Shown piece after piece: positions 1-13,900 of a stretch of DNA of 64,000 bases. The notes under the pieces are model-generated. The model had not been told where the DNA came from. It saw nothing but the letters and a program-made list of their open reading frames with translations, and did not search any database. The translations under genes and the position numbers were made by a program. How positions within the stretch are numbered: position 1 is the stretch's first letter; each line of letters begins with the position of its first letter. This stretch comes from Strongylocentrotus droebachiensis (lineage: Eukaryota > Echinodermata > Echinoidea > Camarodonta > Strongylocentrotidae), in assembly GCA_035222895.1 (NCBI GenBank), contig JAVYIG010009876.1, positions 1 to 64,000 of the forward strand, read 5' to 3'.

Positions 1-345
1 CACATCATCTCCAAACACTTTACCGCAATGCATGCCATACTCTCCATTGGCACTATGTTGCAGTCCTCTTCTTTTCTCTTTCTCCAAGCTCTCTATCCTC
101 CTCTCCTCCTTGCATATCCCTTTTTTCCTTTCTTTCTTTTTTCTATTTATAATGTATTATGTATTTGTGTATTCGGGCATACCCATTACAAGCTCTGCTT
201 ATCGGGTGTCGCGCCTTCTTCCTTGTAATACAAGTTCTTTAATTATATTTAGGTTCCTACGTATAAATTGTATTGTTTGAACAGATGTTAAATATGTTGT
301 CAAATTGAATGGAAGAAAATAAATGTTAACTTGAATTGAATTTCA
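1..345 (+). repeat. Probable LINE 3'-tail remnant
   Basis: A pyrimidine-rich stretch with no coding signal is followed by AAATAAATGTTAACTTGAAT and a short TTGAATT-type repeat near 320-345. Non-LTR retrotransposon 3' ends in invertebrate genomes often look like this, and a similar tail occurs near 31900-31970. No open frame of retroelement type remains, so this rests on composition and tail form only. Confidence 0.3.
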
Positions 346-780
346 ATTCTTGGTTTGCAGCGAAGAAAGAAAAAAAAAAGTAGGCGACGTGACACCCTTC
401 TCACATGTGGGTTTAAATATATAACCTAATTGTTATTTTAAAGTGATATCATGTTTCCCAGTTTACATATATTTGCCTAGATGTACATGTTTGTAGTCTT
501 GAAGCTTTTTTGAGTCTTTAATACAAATCTCTTGAATGTGCTACTTTTCGTTCAAAATTGTGCAATTCAACAGTCATGCTTGAAGTGCCTTGTGCATCAA
601 AAGTAATGTGGCACCATACATGTATTAAAAGGTTGGTAGAAGAGCTTACAGAGAAGATCAGCCCCATTGCCATCAATTTAGAATAAAACTTACAATCTTC
701 ACATGTATGTTGTGAAATTCTGACATTATCATAGAGGTTGTTCACCAAGCACTCTAATTTCTTGCCTTCATGTTTTACAG
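346..780. other. SNX14 intron, no feature seen
   Basis: AT-rich intronic sequence ending in the acceptor TGTTTTACAG at 771-780. I see no exon, repeat structure or RNA gene in it. Confidence 0.5.
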
Positions 781-1424
781 GATGTTGTCAACAAGATTTT
801 AGAAGTCTTCTTCGATGAGGAACCAGTAAGTACTAGGATTTTCATTTTCATTATGACATTTATTCAATCAAATATGAACACACAATATACTGATAGCAGG
901 ATTAGCGTTTAAAATCCGTAATGAAATTCAATCTTGATTATGTTTCATTGGAAACAATCATTAGTCGAAGACACTAATCATGTAGATGATATTAAATGAA
1001 TGAATATGTACTTGTGGTCTTTACTTCACTGACGTATGAAGGACATAATTGGGAGATGTGAATCTTCTTTTAGTGATCATCCTTCAGGTCTTCCTGTGGG
1101 TGATAATACAAATAATAGACCCTGCTTTGAATCAACCTTGCATCTTTTTTAGGGTGAGAGTCTCTCAGACTTTAATTTTCAGATAATTTGACAGAACCAT
1201 CTCTGAAAATTTAGCTCTGTTAATTACAACACATGCCTCAGCCCCTTACATGCATTGCAAGCTACAATGAGGCCATGCTGATGTCTATTTCCACCTGATT
1301 TTTACCAACATGCATGAACTTATATCTCACATACCGTAAATCTCCGTGTATAAGGCGCACTTTTTTGCCGCCGAAAAAAATTGAAAGTCGGGGGTGCGTC
1401 TTATACACAGGTACAGAAAAAAAA

Positions 1425-1458
<34 letters not shown>

Positions 1459-1929
1459 TTTCGATTGATGGCGCTATGCCTGGCAATGTCTCCCAGCTCA
1501 GTACTCAGTGTGTTGACTCACCACTCGGAAACTACAACAACACTCAAATTTGTCTGTCATCTTGGTTTGAAAGTAATCTTTCAAATAGATCTCAATATGT
1601 AGTTTATAATAATAATTCCTCTTTTTTTTTTCCGATAACAAATGGTGTACCACAAGGTTCTATCCTAGGTACTCAATTGTCAGAAATTTAGAGAATGCTA
1701 TTCATATCATGCATGACAATTGATGTTTGGCATAGAACAGAGTGCTTCTGCTAGGTGATGTGATGAGGCTGGTGTGGGACACTTGGTATCATGAAGCCTT
1801 AGAGTCTGGACCTGTTTTTTAATTAACATTAATGATCTTACACATTCTTCTACAACGACATTGTTACTATTATTTGTGACAAGTTCACACTTTCGGCAAC
1901 AAAACAACAACAACACCAAAACAAAAAAC

Positions 1930-1965
<36 letters not shown>

Positions 1966-4900
1966 CTTCCTCCCCCCAAAATAGGGGTGCGCCTTATACA
2001 CAGGTGCGCCTTATACACGGAGATTTACGGGTACTAAAATATTTAATACTACATGTACCATCTTTCTTTCAGATGGCCAAATCTACTGACCCACCAACAG
2101 AACCAGTAAACATCCTGAAAGCATTTTGTGAGGCTAGACCTTGTCATGCTGATAATGTAAGTCAACACTGTGCTATCAACATGGTTAATATACACTCTAT
2201 ATTATGATCTGATATACTTGTTCCAGGGACATTTGCTCCAGGCCTAGTTATCTAGTTATGTTAACATATATGTTAGGAATAGAGTGGTGAAGTGTGACAT
2301 CATCAAAAATCTATTTTGAAATTTCTCAATATTTTCTTCATTTTCCGAAAGATATATATTTCCTATGGGAACTCAGTGTTATATTGCTCTGGTTCATAAC
2401 ATTACGAGCCAGAGCAATATATAACACTGAGTTCCTATAGGAAATCTTTTTATTCAGATGGTCATATCTCAGCCAATACTTATAACATATTCAATTGGTT
2501 TTCGACATTTGGATATGATATTTTATGCTCTTTCGGAAAATGAAGAAAAAATTGAGAAATTCCAAAAATAGATTTTTATGATGTCACAGTGTCGGTATCA
2601 CATTAGGTATAGTGTTTTATTCTTTAGTTTGGCATCATGAGAAGCCCCTCTAGCTATCTAGCTATCCAAGCTCAGAGGTTGATTGCAACATTTGTCCACA
2701 CATCTCTGTTTTCTGCCACCCTAGGACACTCCTTATTAAATAGAAAGCCCATCTGTACTAGTTTACAGGAGGGATTAAATCACCCTGCAAGGTCACTGAC
2801 GGATGGTTATCTCATCAAATCAGCTCTCACTTAACATAAGAAAAAGATGTTCATGGGGGACCAATGGTCACCAATTAGGCATTGTTTGGTGTATAGAGGG
2901 CGCAAGTAGCTATAAGTAGTGCAGTGTGGCTTTAAACAGTGCTTGGCCAAAATAGCAAGTCATGTATTACCATTTCATTTTCTGTTTAATTTCTTTCTTT
3001 CTTCATTTGTCTAGGCCCTTCACTATGAGACATCTGAGATCCTGAGTAACAGCACTCTTCTCTTTCCATTTCTTCAATTCATGCGTCGAGAAGGCGCCCT
3101 CAACCTTCTTCAGTTCTGCTTGACCGTCGGTAATGACCCGGGCCCCGTTTCACAAAGATCCTAAGTCAAACTTAACTCTAAGTTGGAGTTTAAAATTATG
3201 GAGAGCCATTTGTAGCCTAAAAATAAATATATTCAAAAGAGACAAATCAAGTATTTTAGAGTTTTTATACATTTCACATCAAGAACATGAAAGCTCCTTG
3301 ATAATCAAAAATATGAATGATTTGAATCAACATTTTATGTCTTTTGAAATAACTTTTACAAAAAAATTTCATAGATGCTAATGGCTTTCTATAAGTTCAA
3401 CTTAGGATCTTTGTGAAACACCCCCCTGATGTTATGGTCTGATGCATCTCATGCTTCTTTTATAATGATTTTTATGCCTCCGTTACGAAGTAGCCGGAGG
3501 CATTATGTTTTCGGGTTGTCCGTCCGTCCGTACATCTGTACGTACGTCCCGTTCTTGTGATCGCGTTATCTGAAGAACCGATTAATGGATTGCTGCCAAA
3601 CTTTGGTCATGTATGTATCTTGCAGAGCCAATGAACTGATTAGATTTTGGGGTCACGATGTCAAAGGTCAAAGGTCACAGGGCTCATTATGTATGCAAAA
3701 ACAGCTCGTGATCGCGTTATCTGAAGAACCGATTGATGGATTCCTGCCAAACTTTGGTCATGTATGTATCTTGCAGAGCCAATGAACTGATTAGATTTTG
3801 GGGTCACGAGGTCAAAGGTCAAAGGTCATGCGGCTCATTATGTATGCAAAAATAGGTTGTGAGCGCATTATCATTAGAACAGATTGATGAATTCCTGCCA
3901 AACTTAGATCATTTATGTATCTTGCAGAGCCAATGAACTGAGTAGATTCTTGGTTCATAAGGTCAAAGGTCATGGGCTCATTATGTATGCAAAAATAGCT
4001 TGTAATCACGATATTCTGAGAACCTGTTAATGGATTACAATTGAACTTGAATTTGAAAAATTTCTTCTGTTTTGGTTTGTAAAATTGCTCAATGAAGGAG
4101 GCATCATTTTCGACTGCGCGCAGTCGAAGTTCCATCTAGTTAACCATGCTTTTAAAAGTTTTATGAACAAAGTAGCCTCCATCAGTGCATTGTTTTAACT
4201 GGCCATTAAAACAAAATCCCTGTTGTGCATTTAAGGTTTTTCTGCCATGGAACCATCTGTGGTCATACAGAGCAGTGGTTTATATTCTTTTTGGACCCCA
4301 ACCCCAACTGACACTTCTTGTTGGTATTGTTGATTCCAAAATGCAATTCTTAGTTAGTTCTGTAACCGCTATGATGTGATTGTTCCTAGAATCTAATGGA
4401 GTTTGTTGCACTTTTGATCCATACATCATTTCTCTGAAAAGAAACACACTTCCCCTATGGGGGTTAGAAACCTCAGATTTAGAATATCAATCAGAGTGAC
4501 ATGTATAATTGAGATGATAAAGAAATAAAATTGTTTAATTTTTAGAAGTTCAGTGCAGTGAACAGAAATATATTGATTAGAGTCATGTCTTATTCCATTT
4601 CTGTATCTTCATATTGGAAGTCAATCCTTTCAAACAAACTCATACCAGGGCCCCGTCTTACAAAGAGTTGATATCAATCCCAACTATGTACATATTAGGC
4701 CTAAGGCCGGTCGGAAATCTTTGTTTTGAATGCTTTGGTACATTTTTATGCCTCCGTTACGAAGTAGCCGGAGGCATTTGGTTTTCGGGTTGTCCGTCCG
4801 TACGTACGTACGTACGTACGTCCCGATCTCGTGATCGCGTTATCTGAAGAACCGATTGATAGATTCCTGCCAAACTTTGGTCATGTATGTATCTTGCAGA

Positions 4901-7900
4901 GCCGATGAACTGATTAGATTTTGGGGTCACTAGGTCAAAGGTCAAAGGTCACAGGGCTCATTATGTATGCAAAAACAGCTCGTGATCGCGTTATCTCAAG
5001 AACCGATTGATGGGTTTCTGCCAAACTTAGGTCATGTATGTTACTTGCAGAGCCGATGAACTGATTAGATTTTGGGGTCACGAGGTCAAAGGTCAAAGGT
5101 CACAGCGCACATTATGTATGCAAAAATAGCGTGTGATGGTATTATCATTAGAACAGATTGATGGATTCCTGCCAAACTTAGATCATTTATGTATCTTGCA
5201 GAGCCAATGAACTGAGTAGATTATTGGTTCATAAGGTCAAAGGTCAAAGGTCATGGGCTCATTATGTATGCAAAAATAGCTTGTGAACGCATTCTCATTA
5301 GAACTGACAGATGGATTACTATTTAACTCGGGACATCTTGCAGAGCCAATGAACTGAGTAGATTTTAGGGTCATGAGGTCAAAGATCAAAGGGTCATATA
5401 TGTATATGAGAAATTGCTTGTAATCACGATATTCTGAGAACCTGTTAATGGATTACAAATGAACTTTAATTTGAAAAATTTCTTCTCTTTTGGTTTGTAA
5501 AATTGCTCTATGACGGAGGCATCATTTTCGACTGCGCGCAGTCGAAATTCCATCTAGTTTTCTCTAAAAAACGGTTAAAAATAAAAAAAACTTTTTTAAA
5601 AAGCTGACCATAGATTTCAAGAGTTTTGGGTCGGTCGCAAAGGGCAATACAACATCTTTTTTTTATAGGCTAACAGATAGGAGACTGCAAACTTGCAATT
5701 AATTGGAGGACTTGTGATTGATTTGGATCAATCGCAACTCTTTGTATTAAAGATGGGGCCCAGAATTACATTATCGTTGCCTATTTATGATAACAGAGGA
5801 TTTCAACCGTCGGAGCCTTGTCCCTGACATGACAGACCAACAGAAACGAGACCTCCATCTAGAAGCTAAGGAGCTCTACAATCTCTACTTTGCTCCAGAT
5901 GCCATGGATAGGATCAACTTTGAGGAAGATGTCGTCAAAGCATTCCAAGATAGTAAGAGATTTAAAGGAAAACCCTTGTAGCTTTGCTTTCTTGGGGAAT
6001 ATAAGTGTTCTCTTTTATGAATAATTTAATTATGGTTAATTTTTATTGATTATTATATGTTAATTATATTGATTTTGGTATTGAAACCAAGACTTACATT
6101 ACTTTTTTCTAAGATCATTGCCATGTTTTGAAAATTATCTCTTTATTGGTTGGCAGGAATATCAGTATTGCAAACAATATCAGGAACATCTTGAAAAATG
6201 TTTGAGACAATTTAACTTTCCGATAGCTGGTATTTGTATTGTTTGATAGTAGGACATGAAAGCCATTAGATTGGTGCTAGCTATTCTTCTTCCAACACTA
6301 TGTGAACCTGGCAGGAATTAATTCTTTGAAATGCTAGAGCCTTGAAATGGCAGCACAGCTTTAGGCCGGGGTAATAATCTCCAAGTTTGGAAGCGCTTAG
6401 TAATTGTAATAAGTGCTATATAAAAACTGAGTATTATTATTGTTATTATCAGCGGCTGATGTTTATTTGTCTTTTCAGTTGTTACAGGGCCTCCTGAGGG
6501 AGTTATTCGCATGAGAAAGACTCTCACCCTCTTTGAGTAAGTATACCTCTCCATTCTTTTATTATGATCACATTATGATCACAAGCAAGCCTACTGTATA
6601 CACATGATATTAGTTCTGATATTTGCAGTGTTTATTTTCAACAGCAACAAAAAGTGACAACTAATTACATTGTATCAAACATTTGATATGTTTTCAATTC
6701 TATTCCAAATGAAACTGTGACAGTGAATAGATTGCTAGGTAAATGTAAAGCCCCACTGCACAACTTGTAGCTACTTGCGCCCTCTATACAGCCAACAATG
6801 CCTAAGCGGTACCCGTTGATCCCCCATGATGCCCTTTTTCTTATATTAATTGAGAGCTGATTTGATGAGATAATCACCTGCCAGTGACCTTGCAGGGAGG
6901 TCTATTCCCTCCATGCCAAACTACTGCAGAGGGGCTTTAAACAACTCCAATGAGTTGGTTCTGAGCAATAGACATGATATGATCTTAACTTGAAGCTGAT
7001 GTTTTCTTCACTAAAACAAGAAGGGAGTAACAATGTAGATTAAAACCCAATGAACTTACATCATTAGATATGTATAATTGATTATGCTACCATCTTCAGG
7101 AATCGTTTGTTTTATAAAGATGTGATGAATGTTTGTTTATTTGACAGAGCTTATGAATATGTGTTCAGTTTGCTGGAGAGTACATACTGCCCTCTATTCC
7201 ACCACTCAGAAGAGGTAAGAAAGACTGTTAAATTCCATGTCGGTACTCGATACTATCTTCTATTTAAGCCACACTGTCCTTCTTGTAGCTACTTGCTCCC
7301 TCTATATAGAAAACAATGCCTAATTCCTCTTATTCTTATGTTAATTGAGAGCTTAGTTACGAGATAACCACTTGTCCAGTGACCTTGCAGGGAGGTCTAA
7401 TCCCTCCTATAAGCTAGTACAGATAAGGTTTATGTCTGATACACGTGCAACAGAAATGGATGAATCACCTATCACTGTATTGTATCCTCTAAAGATTTTG
7501 AAATAATGAAGTTATATGGCTTTGCTGTCATGAAAATCAATTGAAGCAAAGTTACAACACTACTTGAGAATTGCTATTTTGAGGACTGAGCCTTGCGATG
7601 ATCAAGAAAGTACAGAAAACAGAAACTACAAGATCCAGACTCTCAATGGATATTTTGTAACGTAATAATAATGATAATACATGTAGTACACTGTAAGCTT
7701 TACTAAAGCAGTACATGTATTTTACAAAGGATTACTCAAAGGCATTATTTGAGTGAATGTCATACACATTCAGATATGAAATCAGACTCTTTAAAGCCCC
7801 ACTGTCCTACTTGTAGCTACTTGCTCCCTCTATATAGAAAACAATACCTAAGCAGTGACCATTGGTCCCCCATGATCCTCTTTTTCTTATGTTAATTAAG

Positions 7901-10900
7901 AGCTGAATTGATGAGATAACCACCTGTCAGTGACCTTACTGGGTAGTCTAATCCCTTCTGGCCAAACTAGTACAGACGGGCTTTAATAGATGTGTGTAAG
8001 TTCATTAGAAAGACAGTCTTGGACCATCTAAATGTACACCAATAAAAATGATTAAACACAATCCTACACCCTCTGAGTACATGTATGTAATGTCCTGCAA
8101 CTGAACTGTCTTTCATAATGTGTTTCTTTCGTAGTACTACACCTTGTTATGTGGAAAGAGAAGACTTGCATTGGCCCGAGCAGGAAGCAGGTAAACATTC
8201 TATCACATTTCAAAACTATCACTCAATGTCTGGTTTTTATATCAAGAATTGTAGTACTTATACTTTCAATACTTTTTGTAAAAATGATATTTTTAAATAA
8301 TGATGTAGATAATCATTTGAATTCTTTACTAACAGTTTTAATGTCGTTAAAGTGCTCATTATTAATACACAGGCTTAGCCATGCATCCATATAATACTGC
8401 TAACACTGATAATAAAATATTTATCTAAAAAGTGCACTTTAAATATATTACTCAAAGCCCAAGCATTCTAGTAATGTAATCCCACCAAGCACCCATTCAA
8501 CACACCTGGGTCAAGATAGGCAGCTGTAGATAAAATGCCTTGTCCTCTTGAACAACAGTCAAGAAAGTAAACCACTCCTCCACACTGAGTGATTTCAAGT
8601 TGGGTGTTGGTGTTAGTGTTAGTGTTTAAAGCAGTCAAGAGCTCTTAAAATGAGCTAAAAATTTGCTGATGAAATTAAGAGCCCGATATCAATATCGATA
8701 GCTTAAACACTTAAACACCGAACTGTAAATCAACATTTGCTTAATCCCTAGGGGCTAGTGTAGTGAAAAGGACATTTGTACGTAAAATATTAACACCAGC
8801 CACAAAGGTCGGTTCAGCAGATGACAATTTTGCAAAATCGATAACATTAGCTACCGGAAGTTGACAATATTCAGAGGTCAAAGCCTTAACACCAGCTGAT
8901 TTCCATTTCGGTGTTAGTGTTTATTAAACACTAACACCAGCCCATAACACCCAACTTGAATTCACTCACTGCCTCCAGTCTTCCAAACTTGATATGACTT
9001 TAAGAACAATCACTGAATCACAATTAGAACCTGAATTCACAGTTTATTATCATAAACCTGAGCTGATTAGTGCAAAGTTGTATACAAACTGCAGACAATG
9101 AAAGTAACCATTCAAAGCTGTCTATTAAGGGATCTCTCTTTTTCTTAATGTTTTAGCCCCCCTCCCCCGCCCACCCCCCCCCCCCCCCCACCAATTTTTT
9201 TTTTTTATCAACGTATGCTTTAATGAGCAAACATCCTGTTTGTTACTACTAATGTGACCTCATTAACATCTGTATTTATTGTTCATTATCAATCATTTCC
9301 TATAAAATGATTCATATCATAAGAAGAAACAAATTAATGCTAATATGCATGACGCACTTAACAGTTGTAATTATCTACTTATATATCTGAATATTCATTT
9401 AATAAAGTTTACTAATTCTACTCACATTAGTGCACAGTATTTATGGGATCTAATCCAAGATTGCTTTCACCTAATATCTAATTACAGGCAATATGTGTGA
9501 TACTAAATGTGACCTAAAGTCTCTTTAACAAATTTCACTTTTTGTGTTGTTTTCCTTTTATATTATTGCTTCACTGGATCTCCTTCCTTCGCATTACTTT
9601 ACCTCTCAATCTATCATTACAATTGTTCAATTACTTTCTTCTTTTCTCTTGTCTATTTTATTTCCCCCCTTTCAACACCATGTCGAATCATGACGTTATA
9701 AAATATCCACATTGCATCTGTGTCTCTTTCTTTCTCTCTACATTTCATGTTCTTGAATCTCTGATTCACCAAACTTTACCATACTGTATTTCCACCTTTG
9801 TTTGTTACTCTTATGCTGCCTAACTCACTTGATTTGACGATTACTCATCCCTCTTATCTTACCCTTATTATATTTTTACCTATTCATCCCACCCTTACTG
9901 TGCTGAAAACATACTTGTAACCACAATAATATATATTTCATCCCTCAAGTTGCTCTACCCCTGAACCCGTTCTCTCTCCAATAACCCCCTCCCCTCCGCC
10001 CCTCACGGTCCTTCAACGGTCAGTATTCATGCTCTTCTACTAATATTGCATGTTGCAGAATTAGTGTTGTATATAATCCCTGGGCCACATCGTCATGTAA
10101 AGCATAGCCATGAGGGGCACATTGGGCCATTCAGATGATTGTTTTATAGGGGTTGTCAGAGCGACCACAAACGTGCTGTAGGTGGTTAGATATCCTCTAC
10201 TTCAGTTCCTTATAAAATATTGGCGTTAACGCCTTTTTTCCCCCGGGAATGCATTGAGTGATATTTTACTTGATTTTGACTCAATTTTACATATTTACTT
10301 TGCCCTGAGGCTCATGGATGGCCGCATAAGGCCTACAAAAAATGTTGTATTGCCCTTTAGGTGCCCAAATATGGTTCAGTCCATCAAAATCTTTTTTTAT
10401 TTAAAACACTTTTTTTGTTGTTCTTATCCCTCTTTGGGCTGATATTTCTTAGTTTTGAATGCTTTAATATTTTTTCCTCTAAAAAACGGTAAAACAGAGA
10501 AAGGGCAATACAACATCTTTTTTTTTTTTAGACCTGATAGTTCATTTCACATCACATCAGTGAACAGGGTTAACTTTCATCTAGACCCTGATTACCTGCC
10601 ATAGCATCGCCACATTCTATCCCTTGTGGCATTCATAAGTGACCCTATAAGTGGTTCCATGTGACCTTGTGGCTAGGTTTTACATGAGAATGAGACCCAG
10701 CATATAAAGGTACATAGTTCCCATGCATGTATGTTATCCATATTGGAATATTACATGAGCAAAGTTCATTCACACAGTGGGATTTTCAATGACATTTGTA
10801 TTTTGTAAGCCTAAGTTTTTAGATCATGAATTAAACAGTTACATGTTCTAGTATTCATATTATATTTGATTTAGTCATGATCCAGCTTGAACGACTGCGT

Positions 10901-13900
10901 TCCTTATAACCCAAAGTCTTGTATTGAATGTGTTTGAAAATGAAATTACCAGTAGTTTTGTATGTATTGCGATTGACGAAGTTGATACAGAACAAGAGCA
11001 AGTTTTCAGTGTATTTTTATGAATTTATTGTTTACAGTGCAGCCTCATAGTGATGCAGTATATTTATGAGTGTATTTCTCATTATATTCATGTGGTAATT
11101 ACATAATTCTAAAGGCCAAATAAAAGAATGTAGTTCATATCGTCTGTGCATCCTTTTTTTGCTGCCAAATGAATCGAAAGTAATTAGAATAGGAAAATAG
11201 ATGTACATGTTGTTTTAAAAAAACAGCCTGAATAGTAATCATAGATTTAAAAAGCTTTAGTTTGAAGAGGGATGGCTTTTTAAAATAATCCCAAGTTGGC
11301 CTATTTTTAACCACTATATACAGATATCCTTGTTTTTTGTTTGTTTGTTTTTTGGTGTCTGTTTATGTTTTTCATAATTTGGGATTTGGAAATAGTTTGG
11401 TTTTTGGTTTCACTTCATTTATTTTATTATTCCTATGATAGTATAAGAATAAATATCATTAAAAAAAAGAAGTGAATATACATGGTATATTGTAGGCTTA
11501 GTAGTATGTCTTTGTACAGCTTTACAAATCATTTAGATTTTCATATATTGCCAAATTTATAAGTGTAAACAACAGAATAATTGTAACTCTAATGCATTAG
11601 CTACTCAATGCAGTTTTACTGCAAATTTTAATAAGGCTTTCATATCAGAAATCATTGTATTATAAATATTATTGCTAGGTTTGAAAGCTTCATACCATAT
11701 ATTAAACCTTTGGTTCATGGTGTATCAGTTGAAAGACTAAAACTAGGGCCCGAATTCACAAAGGAGGTTTAAATTTAACCCATGGTTTAAACTTTCATTT
11801 ACATAACCCATGGTTTAGAATTAGGGCAAAATAAGCGCAACACAGTCAAGAGGTCCAATATTAGACGCACGCAAGGCAAGGTACGCTTATTTTGCGCTAA
11901 TTTTTAAACCATGGGTTTAAATGAAGGCTTAAACCATGGGTTAAATGTAAACCTCCTTTGTGAATTTGTGCCTAAGGGTTCACAGACAATATCAAAAGAC
12001 TGTTATTGTTTTGAACCCAGCACTTTTCAAAGGGGAACATGAAGAATTGCATGAGGAATTGCATGAGGAATAGCATGAGGAAGAGGAGAATACAAATTGA
12101 TGTAGTTTTGATAGTGTGCAACATGTAGCCTGACTTCTTTTTAATGGTGTTCCTCAAAAGATAGTTGAATAAAGGCAAGGCTAAACATTGTTTGCTATGC
12201 TTATGCAGGAAACTGGTCAGAATGCCCCCGTCCCTATCCACCATTGTAATTGAGTAGTAAATAGCAGTGTTAGGCTGATCGATGCATTGGATAATATACC
12301 GTGCACATTTAGATTTTAGATTGATGGATAAATATGTTGTCATCCGTCTCTATGTATTTAAGTTATGTCACATGATATGATGTACGATATGTATATTGTG
12401 GGGTCAGTCTGAATTGATGTGGTACGTGTTTATCATTCTGTGAATCTGTAATAGCGCTACATTGATAGTTAACTGGTTGAATTATCGTAGAAAGATTGAT
12501 ATTTGCTATAGTATATACAATGTACATGTAACTGTATGAATGTGCAAGCCTGTACATGAAGAAGCCCTTTTAAGTTAGTCTTATAAATATTTTGTAGTTT
12601 CAAATCAGGGTTAATAACAATATGTATTGTCATTGTATAAGTTGTACTTGTACATGTCTATCAAAAAGAATATTACTGTTATCTCTCTATCATGTATCAT
12701 ATTTATCCAACAGAAAATTGCAGAAATGCAGGAGAAAAGATTTTGTACTCTAGGATAGGCTAAAATAATTGGATGGACAAATAAACATAGCTTTATGCTG
12801 AGCATGGACACTAAACGGACACTAAATGGACACTATGCCTTTTTTCGTCAATAATCACATGTTGTAATCCTGACTAGACTATGGTATTTACTTGACTTTA
12901 TATACTGTTATTGAAGTACTTGTAGGTTTTTGAATAATATATTTGTTCATGCTTAAATCTCACAGAGTGGCAAGCAAGAAACCCAGTGAAACATTTGCTG
13001 CCATGAGCAAATTGGGAAGTAGAATCAAAGGTGTCTTCAAAGGACAAACAGGTAGGAAAATTTCTTTTGTCTAATTTAATTCCTTCAGAATTTTACTCTC
13101 ATTTTTTTGTTTTTTTGTTTTTTTTGTTGTTGTAATGGATAGGTTATTTAAGTTGTTATCATTTCAATATTGAATGCCATTTTTCATCTGTATTTCCTGA
13201 ATATTGATGCTTCAAGTGGTATATTCAGATAAGAGCTAGAAGGTGTTAACTCTGTGATAAGGTATGAGTAAACGCCCTTCTGGTACCAAACAGATGAACT
13301 CATAAAATATGAGGGTACTGTACATGAGAGTTGAAGAAATAAAATATAGAATTACATAGAATATATTTGTCAAAATTCAGAGGCTGTGTACTATGAACTA
13401 AACCTTACTTTTTGCTTTGGTCTTTGTTCTTCAATAGATGGTGAGAGCCTGTTTAACTTAGATCTCTATGAGGAATCAAGTCAACCTTCGGTAAGTACAT
13501 GTACCGGTATATGGTTACAACAACAAGAAAAGTTCTGATTCAGTAATCTACTCTTACTTTGGACTGATAATAATTTATATTGAATATATTGAGCAAAGCA
13601 GTTTTCAGTATTGCAGCGATTCTTAAAATTAAACGACTGAAAATGAAGACACATTCCAGAGTGGTGTATCATCACCTCAGCATGACTTGAGTGCATGGAG
13701 AGTCAGCATACCAATCACAATATTGTGTTTGTTTACCAGTCTGATGTAGATCAAATATCTGATGATGAAGATACCCACCAGACTGGTGTATCATCACCCC
13801 AGCACGACCTGAGTGCATGGATAGTCAGTATACCAATCACAATATTGTGTTTGTTTACCAGTCTGATGTAGATCAAATATCTGATGATGAGGACACACAT

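Noticed and set aside
1262..2018. Lysine- and phenylalanine-rich small frames
   Set aside because: They come from A/T homopolymers at the ends of the inverted-repeat element.
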